Shown one piece after another: positions 1 through 8,306 of a DNA stretch of 23,769 nt. Position 1 is the stretch's first letter. Every line of letters starts with the position of its first letter. The DNA lies in the NCBI GenBank assembly GCA_018369555.1, contig JAGZCC010000035.1, positions 1 to 23,769 on the forward strand, in the 5' to 3' direction. Made by a program: the position numbers and the translations under genes. The notes under the pieces are model-generated. The model made no database searches, had not been told where the DNA came from, and saw nothing but the letters and a program-made list of their open reading frames with translations. Source of the DNA: Thomasclavelia spiroformis. GTDB taxonomy: Bacteria; Bacillota_I; Bacilli_A; Erysipelotrichales; Coprobacillaceae.

Positions 1-104
1 GTTTTTTAGGTGCTTATAGGTGCTATTGAAGCACAATTAAATATAATTAATTATGAATTGAAGTTTACTCTTGACAACGGTCACTTCATAACAGGAGAAT
101 TATT

Positions 105-401
105 ATGAATAATTTAAGTGAAGAATTAAAAAAAATATTATTAGCTGGAATAGGAGCTGTAGCTACTACAATAGAAAAATCTAAAGATGTTGTTGATGAA
201 TTAGTAAAAAAAGGTGAATTAACTGTAGAACAAGGTAAAACTTTAAATGAAGAACTAAAACACAATCTTACTAAGAAAACAGAAAAAACAGTATCAGTAG
301 ATCAAATTTCAAAAGACCTAGAAAATATAAATCCTAATGATTTAGAAATTTTAAAAGAAAAAATTACAGAATTACAAAACACAAAACATGAAACAAAATA
401 A
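105..401 (+). CDS. Small phasin-like coiled-coil protein
   Basis: A 98-residue acidic/lysine-rich protein. It opens with an amphipathic stretch (LLAGIGAVATTIEKSKDVVDELVKKG, split here as residues 12-23 and 24-37) that resembles the start of phasin / polyhydroxyalkanoate-granule-associated-like proteins. The remainder is heptad-like helix with alternating E, K and L/I and no membrane segment or signal peptide. The start is supported by AGGAG at 93-97, seven bases before the ATG. Its last 14 nt overlap the next gene, a UbiB-type kinase, so the two are probably translationally coupled. From family knowledge, small phasin-like proteins are often found next to AarF/UbiB genes in Firmicutes. Binding or regulation of the kinase, or membrane/lipid association, is inference. 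No reaction can be assigned. Confidence 0.7.
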   Translation: MNNLSEELKKILLAGIGAVATTIEKSKDVVDELVKKGELTVEQGKTLNEELKHNLTKKTEKTVSVDQISKDLENINPNDLEILKEKITELQNTKHETK

Positions 402-1989
402 CAGACATCCACTAAGCAGTAAAAAACGACTCCTACAAATTATTAGTATCTTAAAAAAACACCACTTAACTAAGGGAATTGATCCTGTAAAGTTTAGAGT
501 AATTTTAGAAGATTTAGGACCTACTTTTGTTAAGATTGGACAGATTATGTCCTCTCGTCAAGATATGTTTTCACAACGTTACTGTAAAGAATTAATAAAA
601 CTTCGTGATAATGTTAGTCCACTTGATACAAAGATAATCTATAATCTTATTGAAAATGAGTATGGCTGTGATATAAATGAAATGTTTTCTTATTTTGATC
701 CTGTTCCTTTAGGTAGTGCATCAATTGCTCAAGTACATCGAGCCACTTTAAAAAATGGTAAAGATATTGTTGTAAAAGTACAAAGACCTAATATCTACGA
801 AACTATGGAACAAGATATTTCATTAATTAGAAGAGCTGCAAAATTACTTAAAATTAATGAAACATTAGGCAGCGTTGTTGATTTAAATATTGTTTTAGAT
901 GAGTTTTGGCATACTGCTAAAGAAGAGATGGATTTTTTAAATGAAGCAAAATATGCAAAAGATTTTGCATATTTAAATAGTAATATAAATTGTATTGCTA
1001 CTCCATCGATAGAAACAGACTTTACTACAAGTAAAATTCTAGTGATGGAGTATATCGATGGTATTCAAATAGATCAAACTGACTTACTTATAAAAAATGG
1101 TTATGATCATAAAGAAATAGCTGCTAAACTTGCAGAAAATTATATAAAACAGATAGTAGATGATGGCTTTTTTCATGCTGATCCCCATCCTGGTAATCTT
1201 AGAATAAAAGATGGAAAAATTGTCTGGATTGATTTTGGAATGATGGGGATTTTAAATAAAGAAGATAAATCATTGATGAAAAATGCAGTAGTCGCTATTG
1301 GCAATAACGATACTCAAAAACTTGTTGATGTTATCTTAACTTTAGGTAATCATGATAATCGTATAGATTATACTTTATTTTATAATGATATTGAAACTTT
1401 TATGCATCATTATGTCAATGCAAATTTAAAAGATATTAATTTAAGTGAAGTTATTCAAGAAATATTTTCAATTGCACATCGCCATCGTATTTCTATGCCT
1501 AAAGGTGTAAGTATGTTAGCTAGAGGACTAGTAACAATCGAAAGTACTGTGATGTTAATTGATCCAGAAATAAGTATTATTGAAATAGCAGCTAATCATG
1601 TGAGTAAACAATTATTTACTCGTTTCGATTTGAAAAAAGAATTATCTACAAATGGTAAAAAAGCATATGAAGCTTTTAAAAATGGGATTGAACTTCCAGT
1701 ACAATTATCAGAAATTATTAAAATGATAATGAAAGGACGTTTAAAAGTTAATTTAGATATTATGGAATCAAGTGTACCCCTTAAATCGATCAATCATATG
1801 GTTAATAAATTAACTGTAGGAATTGTAAGTGCTGGCTTATTGATGGCAAGTAGTTTACTTTGTACTACGCAAATGACACCTAAGGTATTTGGGATACCAG
1901 CTTTAGGCTTTATTGGATATATTACAGCTGTTGGTTTAGGAATATGGTTGCTTTTTACTGTTATTAAAGAAAAAAAACATAATAAATAA
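388..1989 (+). CDS. UbiB/ABC1/AarF family atypical protein kinase-like ATPase
   Basis: A full-length (533 aa) member of the UbiB/ABC1/ADCK family. Diagnostic features are visible in order: the KxGQ motif (K49-Q52, within FVKIGQIMSSRQD), the alanine-rich nucleotide loop SASIAQVHRA (110-119), the VVKVQRP lysine (K130), HADPHPGN (263-270) and the metal-binding DFG (282-284). Two hydrophobic segments at about 475-492 and 501-525 anchor the C-terminus, as in UbiB. Members are ATPases/kinase-like proteins, best known for supporting quinone biosynthesis or lipid handling at the membrane. If this organism lacks quinones, as fermentative Erysipelotrichia generally do, the role must be something else. 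There is no clear Shine-Dalgarno before ATG 388, and translation probably depends on coupling to the overlapping upstream gene. Confidence 0.93.
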   Translation: MKQNNRHPLSSKKRLLQIISILKKHHLTKGIDPVKFRVILEDLGPTFVKIGQIMSSRQDMFSQRYCKELIKLRDNVSPLDTKIIYNLIENEYGCDINEMFSYFDPVPLGSASIAQVHRATLKNGKDIVVKVQRPNIYETMEQDISLIRRAAKLLKINETLGSVVDLNIVLDEFWHTAKEEMDFLNEAKYAKDFAYLNSNINCIATPSIETDFTTSKILVMEYIDGIQIDQTDLLIKNGYDHKEIAAKLAENYIKQIVDDGFFHADPHPGNLRIKDGKIVWIDFGMMGILNKEDKSLMKNAVVAIGNNDTQKLVDVILTLGNHDNRIDYTLFYNDIETFMHHYVNANLKDINLSEVIQEIFSIAHRHRISMPKGVSMLARGLVTIESTVMLIDPEISIIEIAANHVSKQLFTRFDLKKELSTNGKKAYEAFKNGIELPVQLSEIIKMIMKGRLKVNLDIMESSVPLKSINHMVNKLTVGIVSAGLLMASSLLCTTQMTPKVFGIPALGFIGYITAVGLGIWLLFTVIKEKKHNK

Positions 1990-2008
1990 ATTTTTGATGA
2001 GGGAAAAT

Positions 2009-3175
2009 ATGAAATATAATTTTGAAACATTAATTAATCGTAATAACCAAGGTTCAAGTAAATGGAATTTAATGAAACCTGGAACACCAGAAAATATAGC
2101 TCCATTTTCAGTAGCTGATGTCGATATGCCATTAGCACCGGAAATAAAAAATGGCTTGATTAACTTTTTAGAAAATGATGCTGTATTAGGATATACTAAT
2201 CCTAATGATGAATATTATCAAGCTGTTATAAATTGGATTGCACGTCGCCACAATTATAAAATAGATAAAGAAATGATTGTCTTATCTAATGGAATAGTTC
2301 CTGCTATATATGATGCTATATTAGCATATACAGATAAAGATGATGGTGTAATAACTTTTACACCAATATATCACCCGTTTTATCAAGCTATTGAAATAAA
2401 TAATCGGAAACTTGTAAAATGTCCATTAATAAATACAGATACAAATTATACGATTGATTTCGATAAATTCGAACAACTTGCAAAAGATTGTAAAAATAAA
2501 TTACTACTACTATGTAATCCCCATAATCCAATTTCACGAGTTTGGAATAAACAAGAATTAGAAAAAATTGCCCAAATTTGTTTAGAAAATAATATAATCA
2601 TTGTAAGTGATGAAATACACTGTGATTTAATTATGCCAAGCTTTAAACATTACCCTATTGCTACTATTAGTAAAGAAATTGAAAATATTACTATTACTTG
2701 TAGTGCTCCTAGTAAAAGTTTTAATTTAGCTGGATTACAAGGATCAAATATTTTTATTAAAAACCCTAATTTAAGAAATAAATTCATTTTACAACAAGAA
2801 AAAAGATGCTTTCATAGTTTAAATACTCTTGCATATAAAGCAACTATTTTAGCATATAACGAAGCAGAAGAATGGTTAACAGAATTCATTAAATTAATTT
2901 ATAAAAACTATAACTTATTAAAAGATTATTTAGCTGAAAATTTGCCATTAGTTAAAATTTCACCTCTACAAGGTACTTATTTAGCATGGCTTGATTTTAG
3001 AGCATATGGTTATGATTATAAAGAATTAGAAACAAAAATGCATAATGCTGATTTGTATTTTGATGAAGGATATATTTTTGGAAATGAGGGAGAAGGATTT
3101 GAACGCATAAATATTGCCTGCCCAACAAAAACTTTAATTGAAGCACTTAAACGATTAAAAGATGAATTTATTTAA
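2009..3175 (+). CDS. patB: PatB/MalY-type PLP-dependent C-S lyase (cystathionine beta-lyase-like aminotransferase fold)
   Basis: A fold-type I PLP enzyme of about 388 aa. The N-terminus (MKYNFETLINRNNQGSSKW) and the SDEIHCDL motif (about 200-207) are typical of the MalY/PatB subfamily, which cleaves C-S bonds of cystathionine/cysteine conjugates to give pyruvate, ammonia and a thiol. The PLP lysine is in SAPSKSFNLAG (about K236). The asparagine motif NPHNP and a late arginine (ERINIACP) that would bind the carboxylate are present. I chose ATG 2009 because GAGGG at 1999-2003 sits five bases upstream. A TTG at 1994 and ATG 1997 are in frame but overlap that ribosome site. It lies 19 nt after the kinase stop and is probably in the same operon. 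Some family members also act as regulators or aminotransferases, so the substrate is uncertain. Confidence 0.88.
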   Translation: MKYNFETLINRNNQGSSKWNLMKPGTPENIAPFSVADVDMPLAPEIKNGLINFLENDAVLGYTNPNDEYYQAVINWIARRHNYKIDKEMIVLSNGIVPAIYDAILAYTDKDDGVITFTPIYHPFYQAIEINNRKLVKCPLINTDTNYTIDFDKFEQLAKDCKNKLLLLCNPHNPISRVWNKQELEKIAQICLENNIIIVSDEIHCDLIMPSFKHYPIATISKEIENITITCSAPSKSFNLAGLQGSNIFIKNPNLRNKFILQQEKRCFHSLNTLAYKATILAYNEAEEWLTEFIKLIYKNYNLLKDYLAENLPLVKISPLQGTYLAWLDFRAYGYDYKELETKMHNADLYFDEGYIFGNEGEGFERINIACPTKTLIEALKRLKDEFI

Positions 3176-3330
3176 TTAATATAATTCATAAAAAATATAG
3201 CTTATATTATCAATATTTTGCTTGTTATAAGTATTAATAAACTTCTTAACTCAAAATAATAACTTAATATATCTATATTTTAACTATATTACTTATCATT
3301 ACTTTTCTTATTTAAAATAAACTTGATATA
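3176..3330. other. Short AT-rich intergenic stretch, nothing recognised
   Basis: About 155 nt between the patB-like stop and the shared terminator. It is almost entirely A/T, with no start codon preceded by a Shine-Dalgarno and no promoter pair I would defend. Confidence 0.5.
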
Positions 3331-3360
3331 AAAATATCCGTAATACTACGGATATTTTTT
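3331..3360. terminator. Bidirectional intrinsic terminator between convergent patB-like gene and glmS
   Basis: A 12-bp perfect inverted repeat, AAAATATCCGTA (3331-3342) and TACGGATATTTT (3347-3358), with a four-base loop ATAC. T-runs follow on the + strand (3355-3360) and A-runs precede on the left, so it can stop glmS transcripts (- strand) as well as any read-through from the upstream + strand operon. glmS ends 23 nt away. The + strand operon ends about 155 nt before it. Confidence 0.88.
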
Positions 3361-3382
3361 AATATTCAGATATTATTTAATT

Positions 3383-5200
3383 TTATTCTACTGTTACTGA
3401 TTTAGCTAAATTTCGTGGTTTATCAATATCACAACCTTTAAGTTTAGCTGCATAATAACTAATTAATTGTAAAGGTATAGCGACTAGTATCGTTTGTAAA
3501 ATTGGATTTACATCAGGCATATAATATATTTCATTAACATTATTCACTTGTTGATTACCTAACGTAAATAAAATCACTCTAGCACCTCTAGCAATTGTTT
3601 CTTGAATATTACTAATTGTTTTACAAGCAACTTCTGGTTGCGTTGCCACTGCAATAACAACACTTCCTTCTTCAATCAATGCAATTGGACCATGTTTTAA
3701 CTCACCTGCAATATATGCATCTCCGTGGATATATGAAACTTCCTTTAATTTTAATGCACCTTCTAAAACAATTGCATAATCTAAATTACGTCCAATAAAA
3801 TATGCATCATGTTGATCTTGTAAGTATTTAGCATAGTTTTCAAATATTTTTTCATCTTTTAAAATCATTTCAATTTGATTTGGTAAATTACTAATTCCTA
3901 CGATAAGTTCATGATAGTCTTTATCTTCTTTACCCAAAGACTGTGCTATATATATTGCTAATAATAAAAGAACAATTATTTGTGTTGTATAAGCTTTAGT
4001 ACTTGCAACAGCAATTTCCAGTCCTGCGCATGTATAAATTGTAGCTGCTGCCTCACGAGAAATAGTTGATCCTAAAACATTTGTAATTGCAATAGTTGTA
4101 CATCCCTTATTTTTTGCTAAACGTAATGCAGCTAAAGTATCCGCAGTTTCCCCTGACTGAGAAACAAAAATACATAGAGTTTTATCATCAATAATTGGAT
4201 TACTATATCTAAATTCAGACGCAACTTGAAAAAACGTTGGTAACTTTGTTAATTTTTCCATAACATTAGCACCTGATAAACAAGCATGATACGCTGTACC
4301 ACACGCAATAAAATATACTTTATTAAATGTTTTAAATTTATCTTTTAATTGATCTAGTTCAGGTAAAACAATATGATCGTTATCTTTTATTCGACCACGT
4401 AATGTTTCGTTAATTGCATAAGGCTGCTCATGAATTTCTTTTAACATAAAAGTATCATAACCGCCTTTTTTGGCAGCTTCATTATCATAAGGGATATGTG
4501 TAGATTTTTTAGTAATTTCTTTTCCTTCTTGATTATAAAAAGTAAGATTATTTTTACATAATTTAACCATTTCATAATCTTCAATGAAATAAACATCCCG
4601 AGTATAATCCAATAATGCTGGAATATCACTAGCCCCAAAACTACTATAATCATTTTTTCCTATAATAAGTGGACTGTCTTTTTTAGTTACATAAACACAA
4701 TCAGGTTCAAAAATCGAAGCAATACATAACGCATAACTCCCTTGAATTCGTTTATGCACTTTTTTTAAAGCCTCAATCATATTACCATCATAATAAAAAT
4801 CAAGTAAATGCACTACAACTTCACTATCAGTTTCGCTTTGAAAAATGTAGCCATTATCTATTAACTCTTTTTTTAACTCTCGATAATTTTCAATAATACC
4901 ATTATGAACTAAAGAAATGGTATTATCATTATTAGTATGGGGATGTGAATTAAGATTAGATGGGATTCCATGAGTTGCCCAACGAGTATGCCCAATTCCA
5001 GTGCATCCTTTTGGCTTAGCTTGTTCAAGTCTCTCAACCAGATTTTGCAATCTTCCTTTTGTTTTAATAGTAAAAAGTTGAGCTTTATCTACAAGTGTAA
5101 CTCCTGCTGAATCATATCCTCGATACTCAAGCTTACAAAGCCCTTGAAGTAAAAATGGTAAAGCTTCTTCTTTACCAGAAAACGCAGTAATTCCGCACAT
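3383..5200 (-). CDS. glmS: Glutamine--fructose-6-phosphate aminotransferase (isomerizing)
   Basis: A 605-residue protein, the usual length for GlmS. It makes glucosamine-6-phosphate from fructose-6-phosphate and glutamine, the first step to UDP-GlcNAc for peptidoglycan. The N-terminus MCGI leaves Cys2 as the glutamine-amidase nucleophile after Met removal. The Ntn glutaminase domain spans about 1-220 (GHTRWATHG, HNGIIENY, SETDSEVV). Two SIS sugar-isomerase domains follow (SQSGETADT, STKAYTTQ, GELKHGPIALIEEG), and the C-terminus ends KPRNLAKSVTVE as expected. GGAGG precedes the ATG. Expression is under a glmS ribozyme in its leader, which independently confirms the assignment. It is monocistronic here, with its own promoter and terminator. 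Confidence 0.98.
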   Translation of the reverse strand: MCGITAFSGKEEALPFLLQGLCKLEYRGYDSAGVTLVDKAQLFTIKTKGRLQNLVERLEQAKPKGCTGIGHTRWATHGIPSNLNSHPHTNNDNTISLVHNGIIENYRELKKELIDNGYIFQSETDSEVVVHLLDFYYDGNMIEALKKVHKRIQGSYALCIASIFEPDCVYVTKKDSPLIIGKNDYSSFGASDIPALLDYTRDVYFIEDYEMVKLCKNNLTFYNQEGKEITKKSTHIPYDNEAAKKGGYDTFMLKEIHEQPYAINETLRGRIKDNDHIVLPELDQLKDKFKTFNKVYFIACGTAYHACLSGANVMEKLTKLPTFFQVASEFRYSNPIIDDKTLCIFVSQSGETADTLAALRLAKNKGCTTIAITNVLGSTISREAAATIYTCAGLEIAVASTKAYTTQIIVLLLLAIYIAQSLGKEDKDYHELIVGISNLPNQIEMILKDEKIFENYAKYLQDQHDAYFIGRNLDYAIVLEGALKLKEVSYIHGDAYIAGELKHGPIALIEEGSVVIAVATQPEVACKTISNIQETIARGARVILFTLGNQQVNNVNEIYYMPDVNPILQTILVAIPLQLISYYAAKLKGCDIDKPRNLAKSVTVE

Positions 5201-5245
5201 AAAAATTCCTCCATAATATATTCAATTTTCTATTATGTTATTAAT

Positions 5246-5382
5246 GGAGGATACCAGATGAATTTGTTTAATGATCACTCATTATTTTTGTTCATCGCTT
5301 AGGTAGTATCATACCTCTAGACCACCCGCCGAATATTTCGAAAAGTCTAGTCCTCGTCAACTAATAAATTAGTCCTGGCGCT
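5246..5382 (-). promoter_or_regulatory. glmS self-cleaving ribozyme/riboswitch
   Basis: Read on the - strand, the leader shows the conserved core of the glmS ribozyme: AGCGCC at the 5' end (cleavage expected between A at 5382 and G at 5381), then GUUGACGAGG, then UUCGAAA followed by UUCGGCGGGUG. The distal P4 hairpin closes with GAUGAA/UUCAUC and GAUAC/GGUAUC pairs, ending near 5246. Glucosamine-6-phosphate acts as cofactor for cleavage, and the cut mRNA is degraded, giving feedback control of GlmS. The 3' boundary is approximate. About 45 nt separate the ribozyme from the glmS start. Confidence 0.96.
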
Positions 5383-5418
5383 ATTTTATAAATCAATCTC
5401 CATAATAACTTGTCGCTT

Positions 5419-5447
5419 ATTATATCCAAATAAAAATAAAAATGCAA
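5419..5447 (-). promoter_or_regulatory. glmS promoter (SigA type)
   Basis: On the - strand, TTGCAT (5442-5447) and TATAAT (5419-5424) are separated by exactly 17 bp of T-rich DNA. The predicted start near 5412 leaves about 30 nt before the ribozyme cleavage site, which fits a short 5' fragment being released. Confidence 0.8.
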
Positions 5448-5552
5448 CTACTTTAATATATGACAAAATCATTCTTATAATTCAATTTTTCAATAATTTT
5501 TAAATTTATCTTGATTATACGTGCTTAAATTTTGTTCATAAGTTAATCTAAT

Positions 5553-5599
5553 ATAAAAAAAGCTGAATAAATTACCTATATAAAAAATAATTTATCCAG
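5553..5599 (-). terminator. Intrinsic terminator of the membrane-protein gene
   Basis: A 12-bp stem, CTGAATAAATTA (5563-5574) with TAATTTATCCAG (5588-5599), has one A-C mismatch. It lies four bases past the stop codon at 5603 and is followed on the - strand by an uninterrupted T-run (complement of 5555-5561). Confidence 0.8.
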
Positions 5600-5602
5600 T
5601 TT

Positions 5603-6403
5603 TTAATGATACTCTCTATCTTTTAATTTTGGGATAAATCTATTTACAAAATTTCCTTTTCCACGATTTACCACATAAAAATAACCAAAAATAGAAAATA
5701 CAAACGCTCCAATAAAATTTACAAATAAATCATACATCGTATCAATTAAACCGATATCAATATATCCACCAACACCTAGTGCTTTTCCATTGATAATAAC
5801 TTCTTTAATTCCATCGATAGTTATTGGTATATTAGACTTAGTCGGATCGAGAATTACAGATGTAATATGATTAATAATCGTATCTTTTTGCATATCTAAT
5901 CCAGCAAAAGTATCCATTCCAAATTCAAAAAATTCCCAAACAACACCAATAGTCATTGAAAAACAAAAAGCTACAATAGCCATAAATAACGGTGATAATT
6001 GAAACTTAATTCGGGTATCTTTATTCATTAAATCAACAAGTGAAAAACCTATGGCAGCAGCCAAAAATCCATTCAATGTATGTAAAATTGTATCCCACAT
6101 TGGAATTTTAATATAAAAAGATTGAATCTCACCAAGTATTTCTGCACTAAAAATAAATAACAGAATAATTATTTCTAGTGTCGAGGGTAATTCTATTTTA
6201 AACTCCACCTGAATAAAGCTTGGTACTATCATTAAAAATAATGTAAGAATACATAAAAAAGCATTTTCATAATTTTTATTAAGAATTTGTAAAACCATAG
6301 TAATCAACACTAATGTTCTTAAAAATACATATACAAAAAATGAAGATCTATGTTCTCTAATTTCTTTTTTTATTGCCTCTTTTGAAGCTTTTAATCTTCT
6401 CAT
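5603..6403 (-). CDS. Multi-pass membrane protein, YjdF/DUF2238-like
   Basis: A 266-residue protein with a basic cytoplasmic-looking N-terminus (MRRLKASKEAIKKEIREHR). About six hydrophobic segments follow, at roughly 22-40, 46-62, 75-92, 108-125, 138-155 and 225-245. Polar/aromatic motifs embedded near the membrane, WDTILHTLNGF (103-113), WEFFEFGMD (156-164) and DTMYDLFVNFIGA (221-233), resemble the conserved motifs of the DUF2238/YjdF group of integral membrane proteins. No enzymatic function is established for that group. GGAGG (AAAGGAGGTTTATTA before the ATG) supports the start. It is probably transcribed alone from its own promoter. The family call is tentative; the membrane topology is clear. 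Confidence 0.72.
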   Translation of the reverse strand: MRRLKASKEAIKKEIREHRSSFFVYVFLRTLVLITMVLQILNKNYENAFLCILTLFLMIVPSFIQVEFKIELPSTLEIIILLFIFSAEILGEIQSFYIKIPMWDTILHTLNGFLAAAIGFSLVDLMNKDTRIKFQLSPLFMAIVAFCFSMTIGVVWEFFEFGMDTFAGLDMQKDTIINHITSVILDPTKSNIPITIDGIKEVIINGKALGVGGYIDIGLIDTMYDLFVNFIGAFVFSIFGYFYVVNRGKGNFVNRFIPKLKDREYH

Positions 6404-6465
6404 TAATAAACCTCCTTTGATTACAATAATTTTTTATATCTTTAAATACCAATATTCAGTTTATA

Positions 6466-6494
6466 ATCATACCACAATATTCTCCGTTTATCTA
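6466..6494 (-). promoter_or_regulatory. Candidate promoter of the YjdF-like gene
   Basis: An extended -10, TGG-TATGAT (TATGAT at 6466-6471), lies 17 bp downstream of a weak -35 TAGATA (6489-6494) on the - strand. The gene start is about 60 nt further on. Confidence 0.4.
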
Positions 6495-6518
6495 GCATTC
6501 TATTTATTTCATTTACAA

Positions 6519-6551
6519 CAAAAAAGATAAAACAAACGTTTCATCCTTTTT
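6519..6551 (-). terminator. Intrinsic terminator of acylphosphatase gene
   Basis: On the - strand, AAAAAGGATGAAAC pairs with GTTTTATCTTTTT across a four-base loop (one mismatch plus a G-U pair) and ends in a T-run. It begins within three bases of the acyP stop. Confidence 0.72.
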
Positions 6552-6553
6552 AA

Positions 6554-6826
6554 CTAATATCGTATCCCAAAGTAACTTTCATTTTCCAAAACCTTTAAAT
6601 CTTCAAATTCTATTTTATCAATCTTAATAAAACGTGCATCCTCTAACCTACTAATTAAATAATCAATTACTTCCTCTTTTCCTTGAAAACACGCTTCAAC
6701 TGCACCATTCGATAAATTACAAACCCATCCGGTTAACCCTAATTCCTTGGCAAATCGATATGTTGTAAAACGAAAACCAACCCCCTGTACTTGTCCATAA
6801 AATAAATAATGTCTTCTAATAATCAT
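6554..6826 (-). CDS. acyP: Acylphosphatase
   Basis: A 90-residue protein of typical acylphosphatase length. Both family signatures are present: GQVQGVGFR (11-19), containing the phosphate-binding loop and catalytic Arg19, and GWVCNLSNGAVEA (33-45), containing catalytic Asn37. The C-terminus ends FGIRY, matching the usual F-x-I-x-Y. It hydrolyses acyl phosphates such as acetyl- or carbamoyl-phosphate in the cytosol. GGGGTGAG precedes the ATG. It stands alone between the YjdF-like gene and the divergent aspartate aminotransferase, with its own terminator. Confidence 0.95.
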   Translation of the reverse strand: MIIRRHYLFYGQVQGVGFRFTTYRFAKELGLTGWVCNLSNGAVEACFQGKEEVIDYLISRLEDARFIKIDKIEFEDLKVLENESYFGIRY

Positions 6827-7035
6827 AAAATCTCACCCCTTTATTCCAATTATATTATATGTAATTTTAAACATCAATTTTATTATCTTCTAATTAAACT
6901 TCTTTATAATATGTTTAGAAACTTCAATATTTAAATTAAACTGTACATATCTTAACAAATTTATCTAAATTAACTTGAAAAAATAATATATAATGGTAAA
7001 ATACACTCATCTAAATATCCATAGGGGGAAAAGCA
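6827..7035. promoter_or_regulatory. Divergent intergenic region, including promoter of the aspartate aminotransferase gene
   Basis: On the + strand, TTGAAA (6975-6980), a 16-bp spacer and TAAAAT (6997-7002) preceded by TGG (extended -10) form a good promoter. The ribosome site AGGGGGAAAAGC then precedes ATG 7036. On the - strand a TATAAT (6854-6859) lies upstream of acyP, but I could not find a convincing -35 for it. Confidence 0.6.
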
Positions 7036-8301
7036 ATGAAACCATTCACTAAATTAAACAAAGAAGAATTGTTAGAAGTTAAAAAAACATTAGATCTACA
7101 ATATCAAGAATTTAAAAAACAAAACTTAAAACTAGATATGTCTCGTGGTAAACCATGTAGTGAACAATTAGATTTGTCAATGCCTATTTTAGATATGAAA
7201 CAGGATTCAATTGATAATATTGATTGCCGTAATTATGGTGTTTTAGAAGGCTTACCATCGATGCGTAAACTATTTGCTCAATTATTAGAAGTCAATGAAA
7301 AAAATGTTGTTATTGGTGGAACATCTAGCCTTACACTGATGTATGACTATCTTGCTCAAGCAATGCTATTTGGAGTTTGTGGAAGCAAGCCATGGTCTAA
7401 ATTAGATAATGTTAAATTTTTATGTCCGGTACCTGGTTATGATCGTCATTTTACTATTTGTGAACATTTTGGAATTGAAATGATTAATATTCCAATGAAT
7501 GATGAAGGACCTGATTTAGATTTAATAAACGAGCTAATTCAAGATGAAAGTGTAAAAGGAATGTTCTGTGTTCCTAAATACTCTAATCCTCAAGGAATAA
7601 CATATAGTGATAATATAATTAAAGCATTAGCAGCTTTAAAACCAGCAGCAAAAGACTTTAGAATTATTTATGACAATGCTTATTGTGTTCATGATTTATA
7701 TGATAATGGCGACATACTTTTAAATATTTTTGATGAGTTACCAAAATATAATAATGAAGACTTAATTATCATGGTTGCTTCGACATCAAAAATTACTTTT
7801 GCTGGCGGTGGTATTTCTTGTATCATTGCTAGTGACAATAATATTATCGATATAAAAAAACGCTTATCTGTTCAATCAATTTCACAAGATAAAATGAACC
7901 AATTACGTCATTTTAAATTCTTTAATGATGTAAATGGAATTAAACAACATATGAAAAAACATGCTGCGATATTAAAACCTAAATTTGATTGTGTAATTGA
8001 TATTTTAAATACTGAATTAAAAGATAAAGATATAGCTTCGTGGTATAATCCTAAAGGTGGATATTTTATCAGTTTAGATGTAATGCCAGGATGTGCTAAA
8101 AGAGTTGGTACACTATGTAAAGAAGCCGGAGTAGTTTTAACAACAATTGGCGCTACATTCCCGTATGGAAAAGATCCTCAGGATTCTAATATTAGAATTG
8201 CTCCATCATATCCATCAATTGATGAATTATCTAAAGCTGCTAAATTATTATGTATCTGTGTTCAATTAGCTGCTGTTGAATGTTTATTAAATAAAATCTA
8301 A
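7036..8301 (+). CDS. Aspartate aminotransferase, subgroup Ic (Aminotran_MocR-type, PF12897-like)
   Basis: A 421-residue PLP enzyme that closely follows the Corynebacterium AspT pattern rather than classic AspC. Shared blocks include LKLDMSRGKPCSEQLDLS (31-48), CPVPGYDRHFTICEHFG (130-146), the SNPQG asparagine (N184), DNAYCVHDL (D213, Y216), the PLP lysine in ASTSKIT (K252) and GGYFISLDV. It interconverts aspartate and 2-oxoglutarate with oxaloacetate and glutamate in the cytosol. Older annotations call relatives MocR-like or alanine-glyoxylate aminotransferases, but there is no DNA-binding domain here. It is monocistronic, with its own extended -10 promoter and a strong terminator. Confidence 0.92.
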   Translation: MKPFTKLNKEELLEVKKTLDLQYQEFKKQNLKLDMSRGKPCSEQLDLSMPILDMKQDSIDNIDCRNYGVLEGLPSMRKLFAQLLEVNEKNVVIGGTSSLTLMYDYLAQAMLFGVCGSKPWSKLDNVKFLCPVPGYDRHFTICEHFGIEMINIPMNDEGPDLDLINELIQDESVKGMFCVPKYSNPQGITYSDNIIKALAALKPAAKDFRIIYDNAYCVHDLYDNGDILLNIFDELPKYNNEDLIIMVASTSKITFAGGGISCIIASDNNIIDIKKRLSVQSISQDKMNQLRHFKFFNDVNGIKQHMKKHAAILKPKFDCVIDILNTELKDKDIASWYNPKGGYFISLDVMPGCAKRVGTLCKEAGVVLTTIGATFPYGKDPQDSNIRIAPSYPSIDELSKAAKLLCICVQLAAVECLLNKI

Positions 8302-8306
8302 TATTT

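Noticed and set aside
8..34. Doubled AGGTGCT and a GTGCT/AGCAC hairpin at the left edge.
   Set aside because: Only seven- and five-base matches, with no T-run. The context to the left is missing.
71..76. TTGACA as a -35 box for the first operon.
   Set aside because: The expected -10 position falls on the ribosome site (GGAGAA). The true promoter is not identifiable, and TATAAT at 42-47 also lacks a -35.
1596..2030. Antisense open frames of 65 and 78 codons inside the UbiB gene.
   Set aside because: Mirror frames of a well-supported coding gene, lacking ribosome sites.
4441..4653. 70-codon frame overlapping glmS.
   Set aside because: Out-of-frame shadow of glmS, low complexity.
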